Source of the DNA: Oceanobacillus massiliensis str. N'diop
GTDB taxonomy: Bacteria > Bacillota > Bacilli > Bacillales > Amphibacillaceae
Direction of reading: 5' to 3'
Assembly: GCF_000285495.1 (NCBI RefSeq)
Contig: NZ_HE610977.1
Coordinates: 554,613 to 610,716 of the forward strand
Length of the DNA: 56,104 nt
This document shows positions 16,005 through 25,914 of the stretch, piece by piece; position 1 is the stretch's first letter; every line of letters begins with the position of its first letter. The translations under genes were made by a program, and so were the position numbers. The notes below the pieces were generated by a model, which saw only the letters and a program-made list of their open reading frames with translations, made no database searches and was not told the origin of the DNA.

Positions 16005-17210
16005 TCATTTTTCTCCTTCTTTATGCTTTACTGCGATTGCCCTGCGCTGTCTATCCACGGAAAAGCTGATCAGGAACAGAAGGATGCCGCCTATCATGAA
16101 GAATAGGGATTTATTGATAGCATCCCAGGCAAATTGAATGAACACCGTAAATGTACTGAACAAAAATGCCGTTGTACCAAGTAAAATATACTCATTATTA
16201 TCCTGCCTATAGCCTAGGAATAGCCATCCTAATGAAAAGATGAATAAGATGGTCAAGCTAAGAATATATGAAAATGGCAAGAATACAATTGGCAGAAACA
16301 AAAGCAAATCCATCAGTTCATACTTTCTATGCTGAATTAATTTCAATAGAACAGCAATTACGAACAGGACAATCCAAACAATGGCAAAAGACCATTGAAA
16401 TTCAACTTTATTCATAAAAAAGTCTTCCTGCAGCATGAAGGTCTGATACATACTCATGATGAAAATAGAAAGCAGGCTGATAAGTTTAAATGGCTTTTGG
16501 AAAACCTGCTTTGGAACGAGATCTCCTGCGAGATAAAGGACCAGATAATAAACAATCAGCCAGTAGTATTGCTGCTCTTCGGCTATGGCAAGAATCAGCA
16601 TTTGTATTGAAAAACTAATACTGCACAAATAGCTGAATAGATAGTTCGCATGGTGATAGGCAAAGTGACCGAATCCAAGCAAAAGGATGAGCAGCAGAAT
16701 CCAATCAAATGAACCTGTCTGGCTCACACTGTACAGTTGGCCAATTGTTGTCACGGCGATTGCAATGGTAAATAATAATTTATGTTTATAGATAAAGTAT
16801 AGTCCGAGTCCCGCAATCGCCCAAATGATAAAGGGCCATGCTGAATCTATCTGCACCTGATAAATCGTTATCGTAAGCAGCATTCCTGCACCGAAAACAA
16901 TATAGCCTAAAACAATAAAGCTTACCGCCAGCATGTCCGGTCTTTTTCGATATAGGATATGCCCCCATACAAGGAAGGCTATGGTGATTACTGTGAAAAT
17001 AATGACCCGTGAGATATGAGGCTGTCTTGCCCATTCGGTCATAATAAAGGTGAGAAACCCAAGCCCCGTTAATAAAATGGCAAATAAGTTGATGATGAAG
17101 TTCGGATCCTTATGAACATAGCGATTCAGAATCTGATCATACTGTTCCTGGGAAATGATACCTTCCTCTACCCAGATTCTTCCTTCCTGTTTCAATTTCT
17201 GTCGGTTCAT
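16005..17210 (-). CDS. DUF2157 polytopic membrane protein
   Basis: A 401-residue protein. A short soluble N-terminal segment (WVEEGIISQEQYDQILNRY) is typical of DUF2157 and is followed by about twelve hydrophobic helices with few charged loops, and a basic C-terminus. Its ATG overlaps the stop of the upstream DUF418 gene by four bases, so the two are translationally coupled. No transport motif is recognisable. The gap after it (to YisL) holds no gene, only a CTCCCGCGGGAG palindrome near 15975. Confidence 0.82.
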   Translation of the reverse strand: MNRQKLKQEGRIWVEEGIISQEQYDQILNRYVHKDPNFIINLFAILLTGLGFLTFIMTEWARQPHISRVIIFTVITIAFLVWGHILYRKRPDMLAVSFIVLGYIVFGAGMLLTITIYQVQIDSAWPFIIWAIAGLGLYFIYKHKLLFTIAIAVTTIGQLYSVSQTGSFDWILLLILLLGFGHFAYHHANYLFSYLCSISFSIQMLILAIAEEQQYYWLIVYYLVLYLAGDLVPKQVFQKPFKLISLLSIFIMSMYQTFMLQEDFFMNKVEFQWSFAIVWIVLFVIAVLLKLIQHRKYELMDLLLFLPIVFLPFSYILSLTILFIFSLGWLFLGYRQDNNEYILLGTTAFLFSTFTVFIQFAWDAINKSLFFMIGGILLFLISFSVDRQRRAIAVKHKEGEK

Positions 17211-18403
17211 TCGTGTTCTCTCCTTTGTACAGTTCTTTTGCGCAATGGCTGTACTTTATTATAGGTTAGGCTTCTCCATATCCATTCCATCGGTCCAAAA
17301 CGGTACTTCGTGAACCACCATCTGCTGAACAACACTTGGATTATGAACAGGAGCAATACAATAATAATCCCTTCAATTGGACGTATCGTTCCATATAATC
17401 CAAAACCGATGCCATAGAACAGGATAAAGCTTACGGCAGATTGAAACAGATAATTGGATAGCGCCATCCTTCCCACTGGTGCGAAGGGTTGGATCAGTTT
17501 CATTCCGTTCTTGCTTATAGCAAGCAGGGCAAAAGATACAATGTAGAAAGTTGCGGATGCTGTCCCCCCAATATTATCCTGAATATAAGAAAACCAGATT
17601 GGATTTCCGAATAAATAAGGGCCTATTTTCAATAGGATAAATGCTAGCAGCGATAACCTCCATACTCGCAAAAGGATGCTCTTATGTTTTTCCGGCTCAT
17701 GCAGCCAGCCTTTGCGTGCCAGGTACATACCGAATAAGAAGAGCGGGAGCAATGTTGTTATTAAAAATAAAAAGCCAATTCCCCCGTTCGAATACATCCA
17801 GTCCTGGTAATTTTGCATCCAGATGGTTACGAGATTGCTGCTTCGATAACTTTCCATCGCCTGTGAAATTGCGGCAGCATCATAGCCTCCCAGATAGTTT
17901 CGGGCAGAAAACAATGCCAATGACAACAATCCCACACTTCCTCCAAGAAGGATTCCTCCCCAAATTAATAAATAATCATCACGAACATTCAAAAACAGAA
18001 GCAGAAGCAGACCGATAAGACCATAAGATAGCAGGATATCTCCATGCCAGATGCCAAATGCATGTATCAGTCCAAATCCGATGAGGACCAACAGTCTTCT
18101 GAACAGGAAAGGAACTGCCTGTACATGGCGTTCCTTCAAGCGATCTTTGAGCAATTGAATACCGAAGCCGAAAAGAATCGAAAACAGTGTATAAAAGCTT
18201 GCCTGGAAAAAAATATCGATAAATGCTTGTGTGACTTTATCTAAAGGTGTACTCCACGCATCTGCTGCACCACCTTGAATAAAATAAGGTGCTGAAAAGG
18301 CTCCTATATTGACCATAAAAATGCCGAATATAGCAAATCCCCTTGCCGCATCAATCCACACAAGCCTCTTATTCTCGCGGGTAGGTATCATTTCACTATT
18401 CAT
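17207..18403 (-). CDS. DUF418 (YeiB-like) membrane protein
   Basis: A 398-residue integral membrane protein with about ten helices. It opens with RLVWIDAARGFAIFGIFMVNIGAF, the hallmark of the YeiB/acyltransferase-3-like superfamily, and ends with the DUF418 segment containing GRMALSNYLFQS and RWWFTKYRFGPMEWIWRSLTY. Relatives are suspected of transport or acyl-transfer functions, but none is proven to my knowledge. It is first in a two-gene operon with the DUF2157 gene. Confidence 0.88.
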   Translation of the reverse strand: MNSEMIPTRENKRLVWIDAARGFAIFGIFMVNIGAFSAPYFIQGGAADAWSTPLDKVTQAFIDIFFQASFYTLFSILFGFGIQLLKDRLKERHVQAVPFLFRRLLVLIGFGLIHAFGIWHGDILLSYGLIGLLLLLFLNVRDDYLLIWGGILLGGSVGLLSLALFSARNYLGGYDAAAISQAMESYRSSNLVTIWMQNYQDWMYSNGGIGFLFLITTLLPLFLFGMYLARKGWLHEPEKHKSILLRVWRLSLLAFILLKIGPYLFGNPIWFSYIQDNIGGTASATFYIVSFALLAISKNGMKLIQPFAPVGRMALSNYLFQSAVSFILFYGIGFGLYGTIRPIEGIIIVLLLFIIQVLFSRWWFTKYRFGPMEWIWRSLTYNKVQPLRKRTVQRREHE

Positions 18404-18477
18404 GGTTTATCTTCTTCCCTTTCCACAATAAATTCTCCATACCCTAGTATTCGATACAAGCCCCCCAACTTCCTGCC

Positions 18478-18508
18478 AGGTGCCTGTCACTTCCCGAATT
18501 TTGTCGAA
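18478..18508 (-). repeat. Interspersed repeat with GGGAAGTGACAGGCACCT, copy 2
   Basis: On the minus strand it reads TTCGACAAAATTC followed directly by GGGAAGTGACAGGCACCT, inverted relative to the copy near 15.33 kb. It starts in the T-run of the addA terminator. The 11-base duplication of copy 1 is absent. Confidence 0.85.
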
Positions 18509-18542
18509 AAAAACCAGCCTCTGTCTTTAAACAGAAAGCTGG
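18505..18542 (-). terminator. Terminator of addBA
   Basis: On the minus strand CCAGC..TCTGT pairs with ACAGA.GCTGG around a six-base loop, followed by seven T residues. Confidence 0.8.
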
Positions 18543-18561
18543 CGATATTAGATTATATCCT

Positions 18562-21500
18562 TTACTTCGGCAGTTCTATCAATAATTGTTTGGAGAAGAA
18601 ATACAGATAGGTTTCTTTTACTGGCTGCTTCCAAATTTCTTCGAGAGCCTGTCTGTAGAGTGTCATCTGTGTTTCATATCGCTTCACAAGCTGTTCACGC
18701 ACCTTGTTTGTGATCTCATTTGCGATTGCATCTGTCTTGTAATCAAGGATGATCCAGCCATCCTCTTTCGGAATGACACAGTCGATGACACCTTGTATCA
18801 GAACCTGTTCATCTGTTTCACTTTGCCAATTGGCATATACGGTACTTGCCGGCAAACTAAGGCTGAATGGAACTTCTCGATATAGTTCTGAACTTTGCAT
18901 CATAATCTGGGCAATCTCTGACCCGAAGAACTTTTCAATTACTCCAGCATCCACGATATCCGCTTCCACTCTTGTCAGAATCTCCTTGTCTGCCAAGCGT
19001 TCCACATGTTCTGCTATCTCCGCTTTTGTCAAAGCCTTCTTCATCGGCAAATGCTGCATAACCGTATGCATAGCTGTACCCTTTTCAGCAGAAGTAATCT
19101 TTTTCTCCGTCTGCATGAAATTCGGGCGTTTCACAATTGGAGCCTTAAAGGATTGAACAAGCTGATCATCACTATATTCATCCTTGATTTCACGCTGACG
19201 TTTAAGTTCTGTGACGGTTTGCTTTGCGCGTGAACCGGCTGCCTGCTGGTAGGGATATTGATAGGATAACCGTTTATGAACAAAATCCTGTAATTCCGGA
19301 TCTCTCCATTCAACTGGCTGCCAATTGACAATCTTTTCCTTCAGATTCAAATCGGATTCCTGGGTTGTCTCTTCCAAATTCGTCAGTTCACTGGCATGGA
19401 TAATCGATACATCCCATCTTGATGGATCTGCATGGATTTCAGTCAGCACAGCATCTCCTATTTCTTCTGTACGGAGGCCGGCCGTTTCCTGATGACGGAT
19501 TAGAGATGGACCGACCCAATCCAAATAGGTTTTCGACTCCATACGATAATGCGCTGGCAGAACCCATTCGGAATGGTCAATCATCTTCTGCCATTTCTGA
19601 AGTTTTTTCTCCAAGGATGCTACTGATCCAACCATGATCAGCTTTTCTTTTGCCCTTGTTAAGGCGACATAAAGCACCCGCATTTCCTCAGCCAAAAGCT
19701 CTCTTAATTTTTCCTGTTTGAGCGCATGGTAAAATAAAGTGGGATAGGTGATTCGTTTAATCGGATCGATATACTTGCTGGCAAATCCCATATCTTTATG
19801 CAATAAGTATTTTTGTCTCAGATCCTGTTGATTGAATTCTTTATCCATTGCCCCCAAAATGACAACCGGAAACTCAAGTCCTTTACTTTTATGGATTGTC
19901 ATAATCCGGACAACATCCTCCTGCTCGCTAAGTGCACGGGCGGACCCTAAATCATCTCCACGCTCTTCCATTCTTTCAATAAATCGCAAGAAGCGGAATA
20001 GACCACGGAAGGATGTTGACTCGTAACCTCTGGCGCGATCGTAGAGTGCCCTTAAATTGGCCTGCCGCTGACGTCCTCCAGGCATACCCCCTACAAAATC
20101 ATAATAGCCTGTTTCCCGGTAAATATCCCAAATCAATTCCGAGAGTGCGCCCTGTCTGGATGCGAGGCGAAATTGATTTAATTGATTCAGAAACTGCTCT
20201 ACTTTATCTGCTGTGGCATTCACATGCTGCTTCTTATATTTTGTTGCTGCTTCATAAAAGGTATTCTGCTTATCCGCCAGCCGTATGGAAGCAAGTTCAT
20301 CTTCATTTAGTCCAACAATCGGTGACTTCAGAACAGACGCCATCGGAATATCCTGCCGCGGATTGTCGATTACTTTTAGCAGACTGATCATTACCTTTAC
20401 TTCAATAGCTTCAAAATAACCAGTTGATAGCTCAGCATATACAGGAATTCCTTGCTTTTTCAGTTCATCGGCTATCGTTGCCGCCCATGTCATAGAACGC
20501 ATTAGGATGACAATATCCCGGTATTGAAGATCGCGCTGTGCTTGTGTTCCCTTGTCCACAACCTGCATTGGACTGCTTTCTTCTTTCAGACCGATCCATG
20601 TTTTTATTTTTTCTGCATAGGCCCTGGCTTCTATTTGAGCTTTTTCCAGATCCTGAAAGTTTTCTTCGTCCTCAGATGCTTCTTCCCTTTCATCGCCTGC
20701 TTCCCGGTCGATAATCAGCAGTTCCGGGTCTGGCTGATCATATGGCATCTCATTATACATCTTATTCCCATAGATCAGTTCAGCATCTGAATCATAATTA
20801 ATCTCTCCAAGTTCTTCGTCAAGGAGCTGTCTGAAAATATAATTGGCCCCTGACAGCACCTGCTCACGGCTTCTGAAGTTGCTTGCCAGATCAATGCGCT
20901 TTGACGCCTCATCTTCTCTTGCAAAGCGTTTATATTTCTCGATAAATAGTGTTGGCTCGGCATGGCGGAAACGGTAAATGCTCTGCTTTACATCCCCTAC
21001 CATGAACATATTGCCGGAGCCTGTCCTGTCACTTATCAAGGTAAGAATGGTTTCCTGGACCAGGTTTGTATCCTGATATTCATCAACAAGCACTTCACTG
21101 AACTGTTTCTGAAATTGGATCGCTACTGTGGATGGAATAATGTGATCCTTTGTCGTTGTTTCATCGACTAGCAGTTGCAGACATAAATGCTCCAAATCAG
21201 AAAAGTCAACGAGGGCTTTTTCCCTTTTATGCTCGGTGAATTTTGATTTGAACTGCTTTACAAGCTCTGTCAGCTGTTTAATGACCGGCGCCATTTCTCT
21301 CATATCCGTGATATGGCTGTTCAAATCCCTGCTGAACCATTTGCTGATCATTCCGTCCCAGCGATCCTTATAGCTTTTCCTTAATTTCTTAACCTTTTCT
21401 TTCTTAGCTTCGTCACAATCCGCACGTTTACTGGACAATTTCTTGAAAGTACTGTTCGTCATAAAAGATTGCAGATTTTCCCAGGAGCCGGCATGCTGCA

Positions 21501-22290
21501 ACGCTTCCTGCAGAAGTGCCATATCGGCATCGATTGTTTCGGCGTAATGATATGGCCCATCATTTTCCCTCGTTAAATTAAGTGCCAGCTCCATTTCCTG
21601 TTTCATTGCGTCAAATTGATTATTCACTTCATGTTTAATCATTCCGAGCCATGATATATCTTCCTCATGCCAATCTTCTGGAATATTATACGATTCAGCC
21701 AGCTGATCCAGCCAGTGTTCCGGCCAAGGATTTTGGGTGGCAAATGTATATAAATCAAGAATCAGATTCTCAACCTCCAGATCGCTTCGATCATTCGAGA
21801 AACGGTCCACCACAGCAAAAAAATGTTGCTGATTTTCCGATTCGGCACCATACCATTCCTCAAATAGATCATCGAGCACTTCCTGTTTGATTAAATCTCC
21901 TTCCATATCGTCTGCAATACGGAACGATGGGTCGATATCAATCATATATGCATATTTTCTCACCACATCAAGGCAGAATGAATGAAGGGTTGAGATCGAA
22001 GCCCTCTGCAGCAGTGATAATTGTTTCCTCAAATGAATAGAGGCAGGATTTTCTGCCAAGGCCTTTTCAAGCGCGGTGCCCACACGGTTTCGCATTTCCT
22101 GTGCCGATGCATTGGTAAATGTAACGACCAGCAGTGAATCGATATCTACCGGGTTTTGGCTATTTAATAGTTTCTGAATAATTCTCTCAACTAAAACAGC
22201 CGTCTTTCCAGATCCTGCAGCTGCTGCAACGAGAATATCACTGCCAGCTGAATAAATGGCCTCTTCCTGTTCCTTTGTCCAATTAACCAT
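18562..22290 (-). CDS. addA: ATP-dependent helicase/nuclease subunit A (AddA)
   Basis: AddA with AddB forms the Gram-positive counterpart of RecBCD: it unwinds and degrades broken DNA ends until a Chi site and prepares 3' ends for RecA. The 1242-residue protein has Walker A AAAGSGKTAVL near residue 28, Walker B DEYQDTN, helicase motif VRIMTIHKSKGLEFPVV, the late MRVLYVALTRAKEKL motif and a C-terminal RecB-type nuclease with LIQGVIDCVI and IILDYKTDA. The ATG is nine bases after AGGAGG, inside the end of addB, giving an 8-base overlap. It follows addB in the same operon and ends at a terminator. Confidence 0.98.
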   Translation of the reverse strand: MVNWTKEQEEAIYSAGSDILVAAAAGSGKTAVLVERIIQKLLNSQNPVDIDSLLVVTFTNASAQEMRNRVGTALEKALAENPASIHLRKQLSLLQRASISTLHSFCLDVVRKYAYMIDIDPSFRIADDMEGDLIKQEVLDDLFEEWYGAESENQQHFFAVVDRFSNDRSDLEVENLILDLYTFATQNPWPEHWLDQLAESYNIPEDWHEEDISWLGMIKHEVNNQFDAMKQEMELALNLTRENDGPYHYAETIDADMALLQEALQHAGSWENLQSFMTNSTFKKLSSKRADCDEAKKEKVKKLRKSYKDRWDGMISKWFSRDLNSHITDMREMAPVIKQLTELVKQFKSKFTEHKREKALVDFSDLEHLCLQLLVDETTTKDHIIPSTVAIQFQKQFSEVLVDEYQDTNLVQETILTLISDRTGSGNMFMVGDVKQSIYRFRHAEPTLFIEKYKRFAREDEASKRIDLASNFRSREQVLSGANYIFRQLLDEELGEINYDSDAELIYGNKMYNEMPYDQPDPELLIIDREAGDEREEASEDEENFQDLEKAQIEARAYAEKIKTWIGLKEESSPMQVVDKGTQAQRDLQYRDIVILMRSMTWAATIADELKKQGIPVYAELSTGYFEAIEVKVMISLLKVIDNPRQDIPMASVLKSPIVGLNEDELASIRLADKQNTFYEAATKYKKQHVNATADKVEQFLNQLNQFRLASRQGALSELIWDIYRETGYYDFVGGMPGGRQRQANLRALYDRARGYESTSFRGLFRFLRFIERMEERGDDLGSARALSEQEDVVRIMTIHKSKGLEFPVVILGAMDKEFNQQDLRQKYLLHKDMGFASKYIDPIKRITYPTLFYHALKQEKLRELLAEEMRVLYVALTRAKEKLIMVGSVASLEKKLQKWQKMIDHSEWVLPAHYRMESKTYLDWVGPSLIRHQETAGLRTEEIGDAVLTEIHADPSRWDVSIIHASELTNLEETTQESDLNLKEKIVNWQPVEWRDPELQDFVHKRLSYQYPYQQAAGSRAKQTVTELKRQREIKDEYSDDQLVQSFKAPIVKRPNFMQTEKKITSAEKGTAMHTVMQHLPMKKALTKAEIAEHVERLADKEILTRVEADIVDAGVIEKFFGSEIAQIMMQSSELYREVPFSLSLPASTVYANWQSETDEQVLIQGVIDCVIPKEDGWIILDYKTDAIANEITNKVREQLVKRYETQMTLYRQALEEIWKQPVKETYLYFFSKQLLIELPK

Positions 22291-25200
22291 CAATAGTTTC
22301 CTCCTCTCTTAGCTTGGTCAAAATGGTATCATCCTTCATATCTGCCAGTTTTCTGTAATTATTCTCCTCCAGCACTGGGTCGAATTGGCAAACAGAATGG
22401 AACGGACAGAATGTACACGCGATATTCTGCTTATGCTGATATGGGTTTAAATGCACCCCGCCATTTGTCATATCTATCCCTGCTTGCCTTATTAAGCGCT
22501 GGATATGGAGCTGCAAATCACTAAAGGTTTCATTGTCGGCAATTTTGGAATAGTTATAGAATCCGCCATTTTTCTTAACACCCGCCGGTACAATTTGGCT
22601 CGTTCCACTTTCCAATGACTGGTCCATCATTTTTACGACTTCTTCATTGGAAAGAAGCAGTCCCTGCATTTTATATTTTTTGAAGATCTCTTCTTCTATC
22701 TCATTATCGCTCATCTTCTGATTACCTGAGATCATCGGATTGTGCACATGGAAGTACAGTACCCCAGCAGGTGTTGCCTTTGAACCAAGCCATTGCTCGG
22801 AATGTGTCAGCACAACATCCAGATAGGTAAGCATTTGAAGTGCCAGCCCATAATAAACTTCAATTAGATTTAAGCCTCTGGCGCTTGATTTGTAATCTAT
22901 GATTCTCAAAAATAATGATTCTTCATTTAAAGCTTTATCCACTCGGTCAATTCTCCCCCGCAGCAAAAGCTCATATCCGTTTGGCAGCTGCATGCTCAGC
23001 GGCGGCAGCTTTTCTCTTTCACCGAAACCAAGCTCCAGCCCAACTGGTGAAAAATGGCTCTGCCTTGCCTGTTCGCTTAATATATAGGCAGCCCTCGCAA
23101 TAACCTCCTGCAGTTTCTGCTGAATATATTTATATCGATTGGAACTGTGAAGAATTTGATGCTGCAAGATCGGTGCCAGATGATGTACTGCCTTTTGTGC
23201 ATAACCATCTGTATCCCTTTTGGTCAGCTGGGCAAAATCCTTTCCATCCACTTGGATCCATTCCGTAATGGTCTTTAAAGCTTCATGGAAAAGCTGACCA
23301 ATATCGGGTGCATCCAGCTTATAGGTTTTGCGTTCATCCAGCTTCAGACTATATTTGGCAAAGTGCTGATAGGAACATTTATAATATGTTTCCAGTCTGC
23401 TGACACTAGCCTTCACTTGCTTCGGATAGAGTTCCTCCACCGTTTCAGCTGCCAGATTGATAGGCTTGTTCTCGTAGTATAAACTTTGCAGGGTCGTATA
23501 GGTTGTACTGTATTTCGGCTGATTTTGCACATACCAGTTGAATACCTCCCACCATACCGGTTTTACCGGATACCCTTTACGGGTTCTCGCGAGCTGGGCA
23601 GTCAGTGCAGATCTGGTTTTTACCGGTGTGGTTATAAAACGCTCTGCATCTATCAGTTCATCCGGGTCCTGCAGCAGAAGATGGGCGGTACATGTTGGAA
23701 ATAAGCTTTCTACACGCTTAATAAGCTGTGATGGCATTTTCGCCTTTCCTTCCTCATCACTGAGCGGAAAGCTGATCATCAGTCTGTCCTCGGCTACGGT
23801 AAATGCAAGATACATATAAAACCAGTCATCCAGCAGCTGCCGCTTACCGCTGTCTGCCAGCCGTATGCCATTTCCGGCAAGCATTTCCCGCTCTTCTTCA
23901 TTAATCATGCCATCACCTGGTGGCTTCATTGGCCATATACCTTCGTTAACCCCAAGCAGGAATGCACATTTGACGCCACTCATTCTGGATCTGTCAATTG
24001 TACCGACGATAACATGATCCATGCTTGGTGGAACATGGGCGAATTTAAGCGTCTCAAAGCCCGCCTCCAACGTGGAATGGAAGGTTGATAATTTCATTTC
24101 CTCGTCGCCAGCGATTTCCACCATCTCATCAAACAACTGAATAATGGCGTTCCATACTTGATCCTGTTCTCTTCCTTTTTCTGCCTCACCACTTTCATCA
24201 TATTGCTCCCTCATTTGTTCCAGCCTACTCGGAACACCTAAATCCTCAAGCAGCATATAAGTGGTTTCACTTAATTCCCTTATCGTAGAAGCTTTACGAA
24301 TTTGCTCATCAAATTGCTGCAGTGCCTCGGTTACCTGATATCGATATTTATTGATTCGGTTCTGTGTATCCTTCTCCGCATCGGTTTGTGTCGCCTGATC
24401 AAAACCACGGAATCTTTGAAATTTCCATTCCTCTGTCCCAAACCATCGTTCACGGGAACGTATCCCATATTCCAGCACATAATTTTCCAATTCATCGATT
24501 GCATCACTTGTTAATGGGCATTCCTTGTCTGTGGATGGGATAAAGCCTGTTTTCAGGACACGGAATATCGCATCATATCGCCAATTCCCCTCCACAACAT
24601 CCAGCAGGGAACGAATAAACTCAATCAATGGATGGTTGAGCATAGTGCGCTTTTCATCAATAAAAACCGGGATGCCATGATCATCAAAAATGGTATGGAT
24701 CAAGTCATGATAGACATCTGTCTGCCTGATAAACACAGCGATATCCTGAAAACGGTATTCCTCCTCTTCCACTAGGCGCAGAATCTCCTGGGCCGCCCCC
24801 TCGACTTCTGCGCGCGGATGTACGGCTTCTGCTATTTTAATTGGGACCTCTCCCTGAAATTCGGGTAACGGCCTTACATCAAAATTCTTCTCCAAGTGAG
24901 CGAAATATGGTCGTTCCCGATATCTGCCTTTTTTGGGATCAAGAATAATTCTTTCATCGACAGTAATTCGATTTTCCATCGCAATCTGTTCTAATATATG
25001 GTAGGTCTCTGTTGTCTGATAAAATAGGTCAAGCTCGGAGATTTCCTCGTTTGGATTATCCAATGCGAGGGTGACGGTTACCGAATGACACCTCTTCATC
25101 AATGCCTCCACAACAATCAATTCCTTTGGAGTGAAGCTGTGAAATCCATCTAAATAGATATGTGCATCTTCCAGTAATGTCGATTCACTGATTTTCTCTG

Positions 25201-25777
25201 CCAGCAGCTGCAATTGGTCTTCGCTATCAATGTAATTAGACTGGAGAACAGCAGTCAGTTTTTCATATATATAAAGGAGATCATCCAATTTATTCATTAA
25301 TGCCACTTCACCAGGGGTCTTATGTACAAATTGATCCAAATGCTCCATTTGCAGCCTTAATACCTCTGGTGTAACCTGATAACGTTTAAATTCAGTTATC
25401 ATTGTCTCCAACTGATTCAAAAAGCCTTGTTTTTCCATAGCCTTTTGAAAGACCTGCCAGTCCCCTTCTTTTTCCTCGATTATCTTTCGGAGCATCATTT
25501 GGATTCCTACCGAACTGATAAACTGTCTTGTCCCGCCGCCAGTCTCCTGTAATATTCTCCACGCCAGACGGGAAAAGCTTACCACCTGGGCTCGGATGCT
25601 TCCTTGTATATTCTCATCATTAAATAATGCAAATTCCTGTTGAAATGTCATCTGATCTGGAACGATATAAAAGATGGGGGACCCTTGAGGGTTATCCAGC
25701 AACTTCTCTTTTATCTCATCCAATGTTCTTCCACTTTTTCCTGTACCGGATCTTCCGGTAATAAATCGAAGTCCCAT
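22283..25777 (-). CDS. addB: ATP-dependent helicase/nuclease subunit B (AddB)
   Basis: AddB is the Chi-recognising partner of AddA and carries the second nuclease domain. The 1164-residue chain starts MGLRFITGRSGTGKS, a helicase-like P-loop, has a degenerate superfamily-1 helicase core, and ends with a nuclease domain containing LLLRGRIDRVDKAL and IIDYKSSARG. The four iron-sulfur cysteines are visible: one in TYYKCSYQHFAKY and three in CTFCPFHSVC. The ATG follows AGGGGG. It heads the addBA operon, matching B. subtilis order downstream of the sip/yhj region. Confidence 0.97.
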   Translation of the reverse strand: MGLRFITGRSGTGKSGRTLDEIKEKLLDNPQGSPIFYIVPDQMTFQQEFALFNDENIQGSIRAQVVSFSRLAWRILQETGGGTRQFISSVGIQMMLRKIIEEKEGDWQVFQKAMEKQGFLNQLETMITEFKRYQVTPEVLRLQMEHLDQFVHKTPGEVALMNKLDDLLYIYEKLTAVLQSNYIDSEDQLQLLAEKISESTLLEDAHIYLDGFHSFTPKELIVVEALMKRCHSVTVTLALDNPNEEISELDLFYQTTETYHILEQIAMENRITVDERIILDPKKGRYRERPYFAHLEKNFDVRPLPEFQGEVPIKIAEAVHPRAEVEGAAQEILRLVEEEEYRFQDIAVFIRQTDVYHDLIHTIFDDHGIPVFIDEKRTMLNHPLIEFIRSLLDVVEGNWRYDAIFRVLKTGFIPSTDKECPLTSDAIDELENYVLEYGIRSRERWFGTEEWKFQRFRGFDQATQTDAEKDTQNRINKYRYQVTEALQQFDEQIRKASTIRELSETTYMLLEDLGVPSRLEQMREQYDESGEAEKGREQDQVWNAIIQLFDEMVEIAGDEEMKLSTFHSTLEAGFETLKFAHVPPSMDHVIVGTIDRSRMSGVKCAFLLGVNEGIWPMKPPGDGMINEEEREMLAGNGIRLADSGKRQLLDDWFYMYLAFTVAEDRLMISFPLSDEEGKAKMPSQLIKRVESLFPTCTAHLLLQDPDELIDAERFITTPVKTRSALTAQLARTRKGYPVKPVWWEVFNWYVQNQPKYSTTYTTLQSLYYENKPINLAAETVEELYPKQVKASVSRLETYYKCSYQHFAKYSLKLDERKTYKLDAPDIGQLFHEALKTITEWIQVDGKDFAQLTKRDTDGYAQKAVHHLAPILQHQILHSSNRYKYIQQKLQEVIARAAYILSEQARQSHFSPVGLELGFGEREKLPPLSMQLPNGYELLLRGRIDRVDKALNEESLFLRIIDYKSSARGLNLIEVYYGLALQMLTYLDVVLTHSEQWLGSKATPAGVLYFHVHNPMISGNQKMSDNEIEEEIFKKYKMQGLLLSNEEVVKMMDQSLESGTSQIVPAGVKKNGGFYNYSKIADNETFSDLQLHIQRLIRQAGIDMTNGGVHLNPYQHKQNIACTFCPFHSVCQFDPVLEENNYRKLADMKDDTILTKLREEETIDG

Positions 25778-25814
25778 TGTTTACCCCCTACATTAATGAT
25801 CGATCATAACTAAA

Positions 25815-25857
25815 TAGAGCTTCTATCTATTTTAACAAAAATAAGATAGAAGCTCTA
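25815..25857 (-). terminator. Long hairpin between signal peptidase gene and addB
   Basis: TAGAGCTTCTATCT and its complement form a stem extendable by A/T pairs to about 18, around a short loop. The minus-strand flank TTTAGTT is only weakly T-rich, so it could be a terminator of the signal peptidase gene or a structured leader of addB. Confidence 0.5.
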
Positions 25858-25914
25858 TCATTGAGCACGTTCATAAACCCCGGTAAAAATATCCTTCTGT
25901 TTAGAACAGATATA

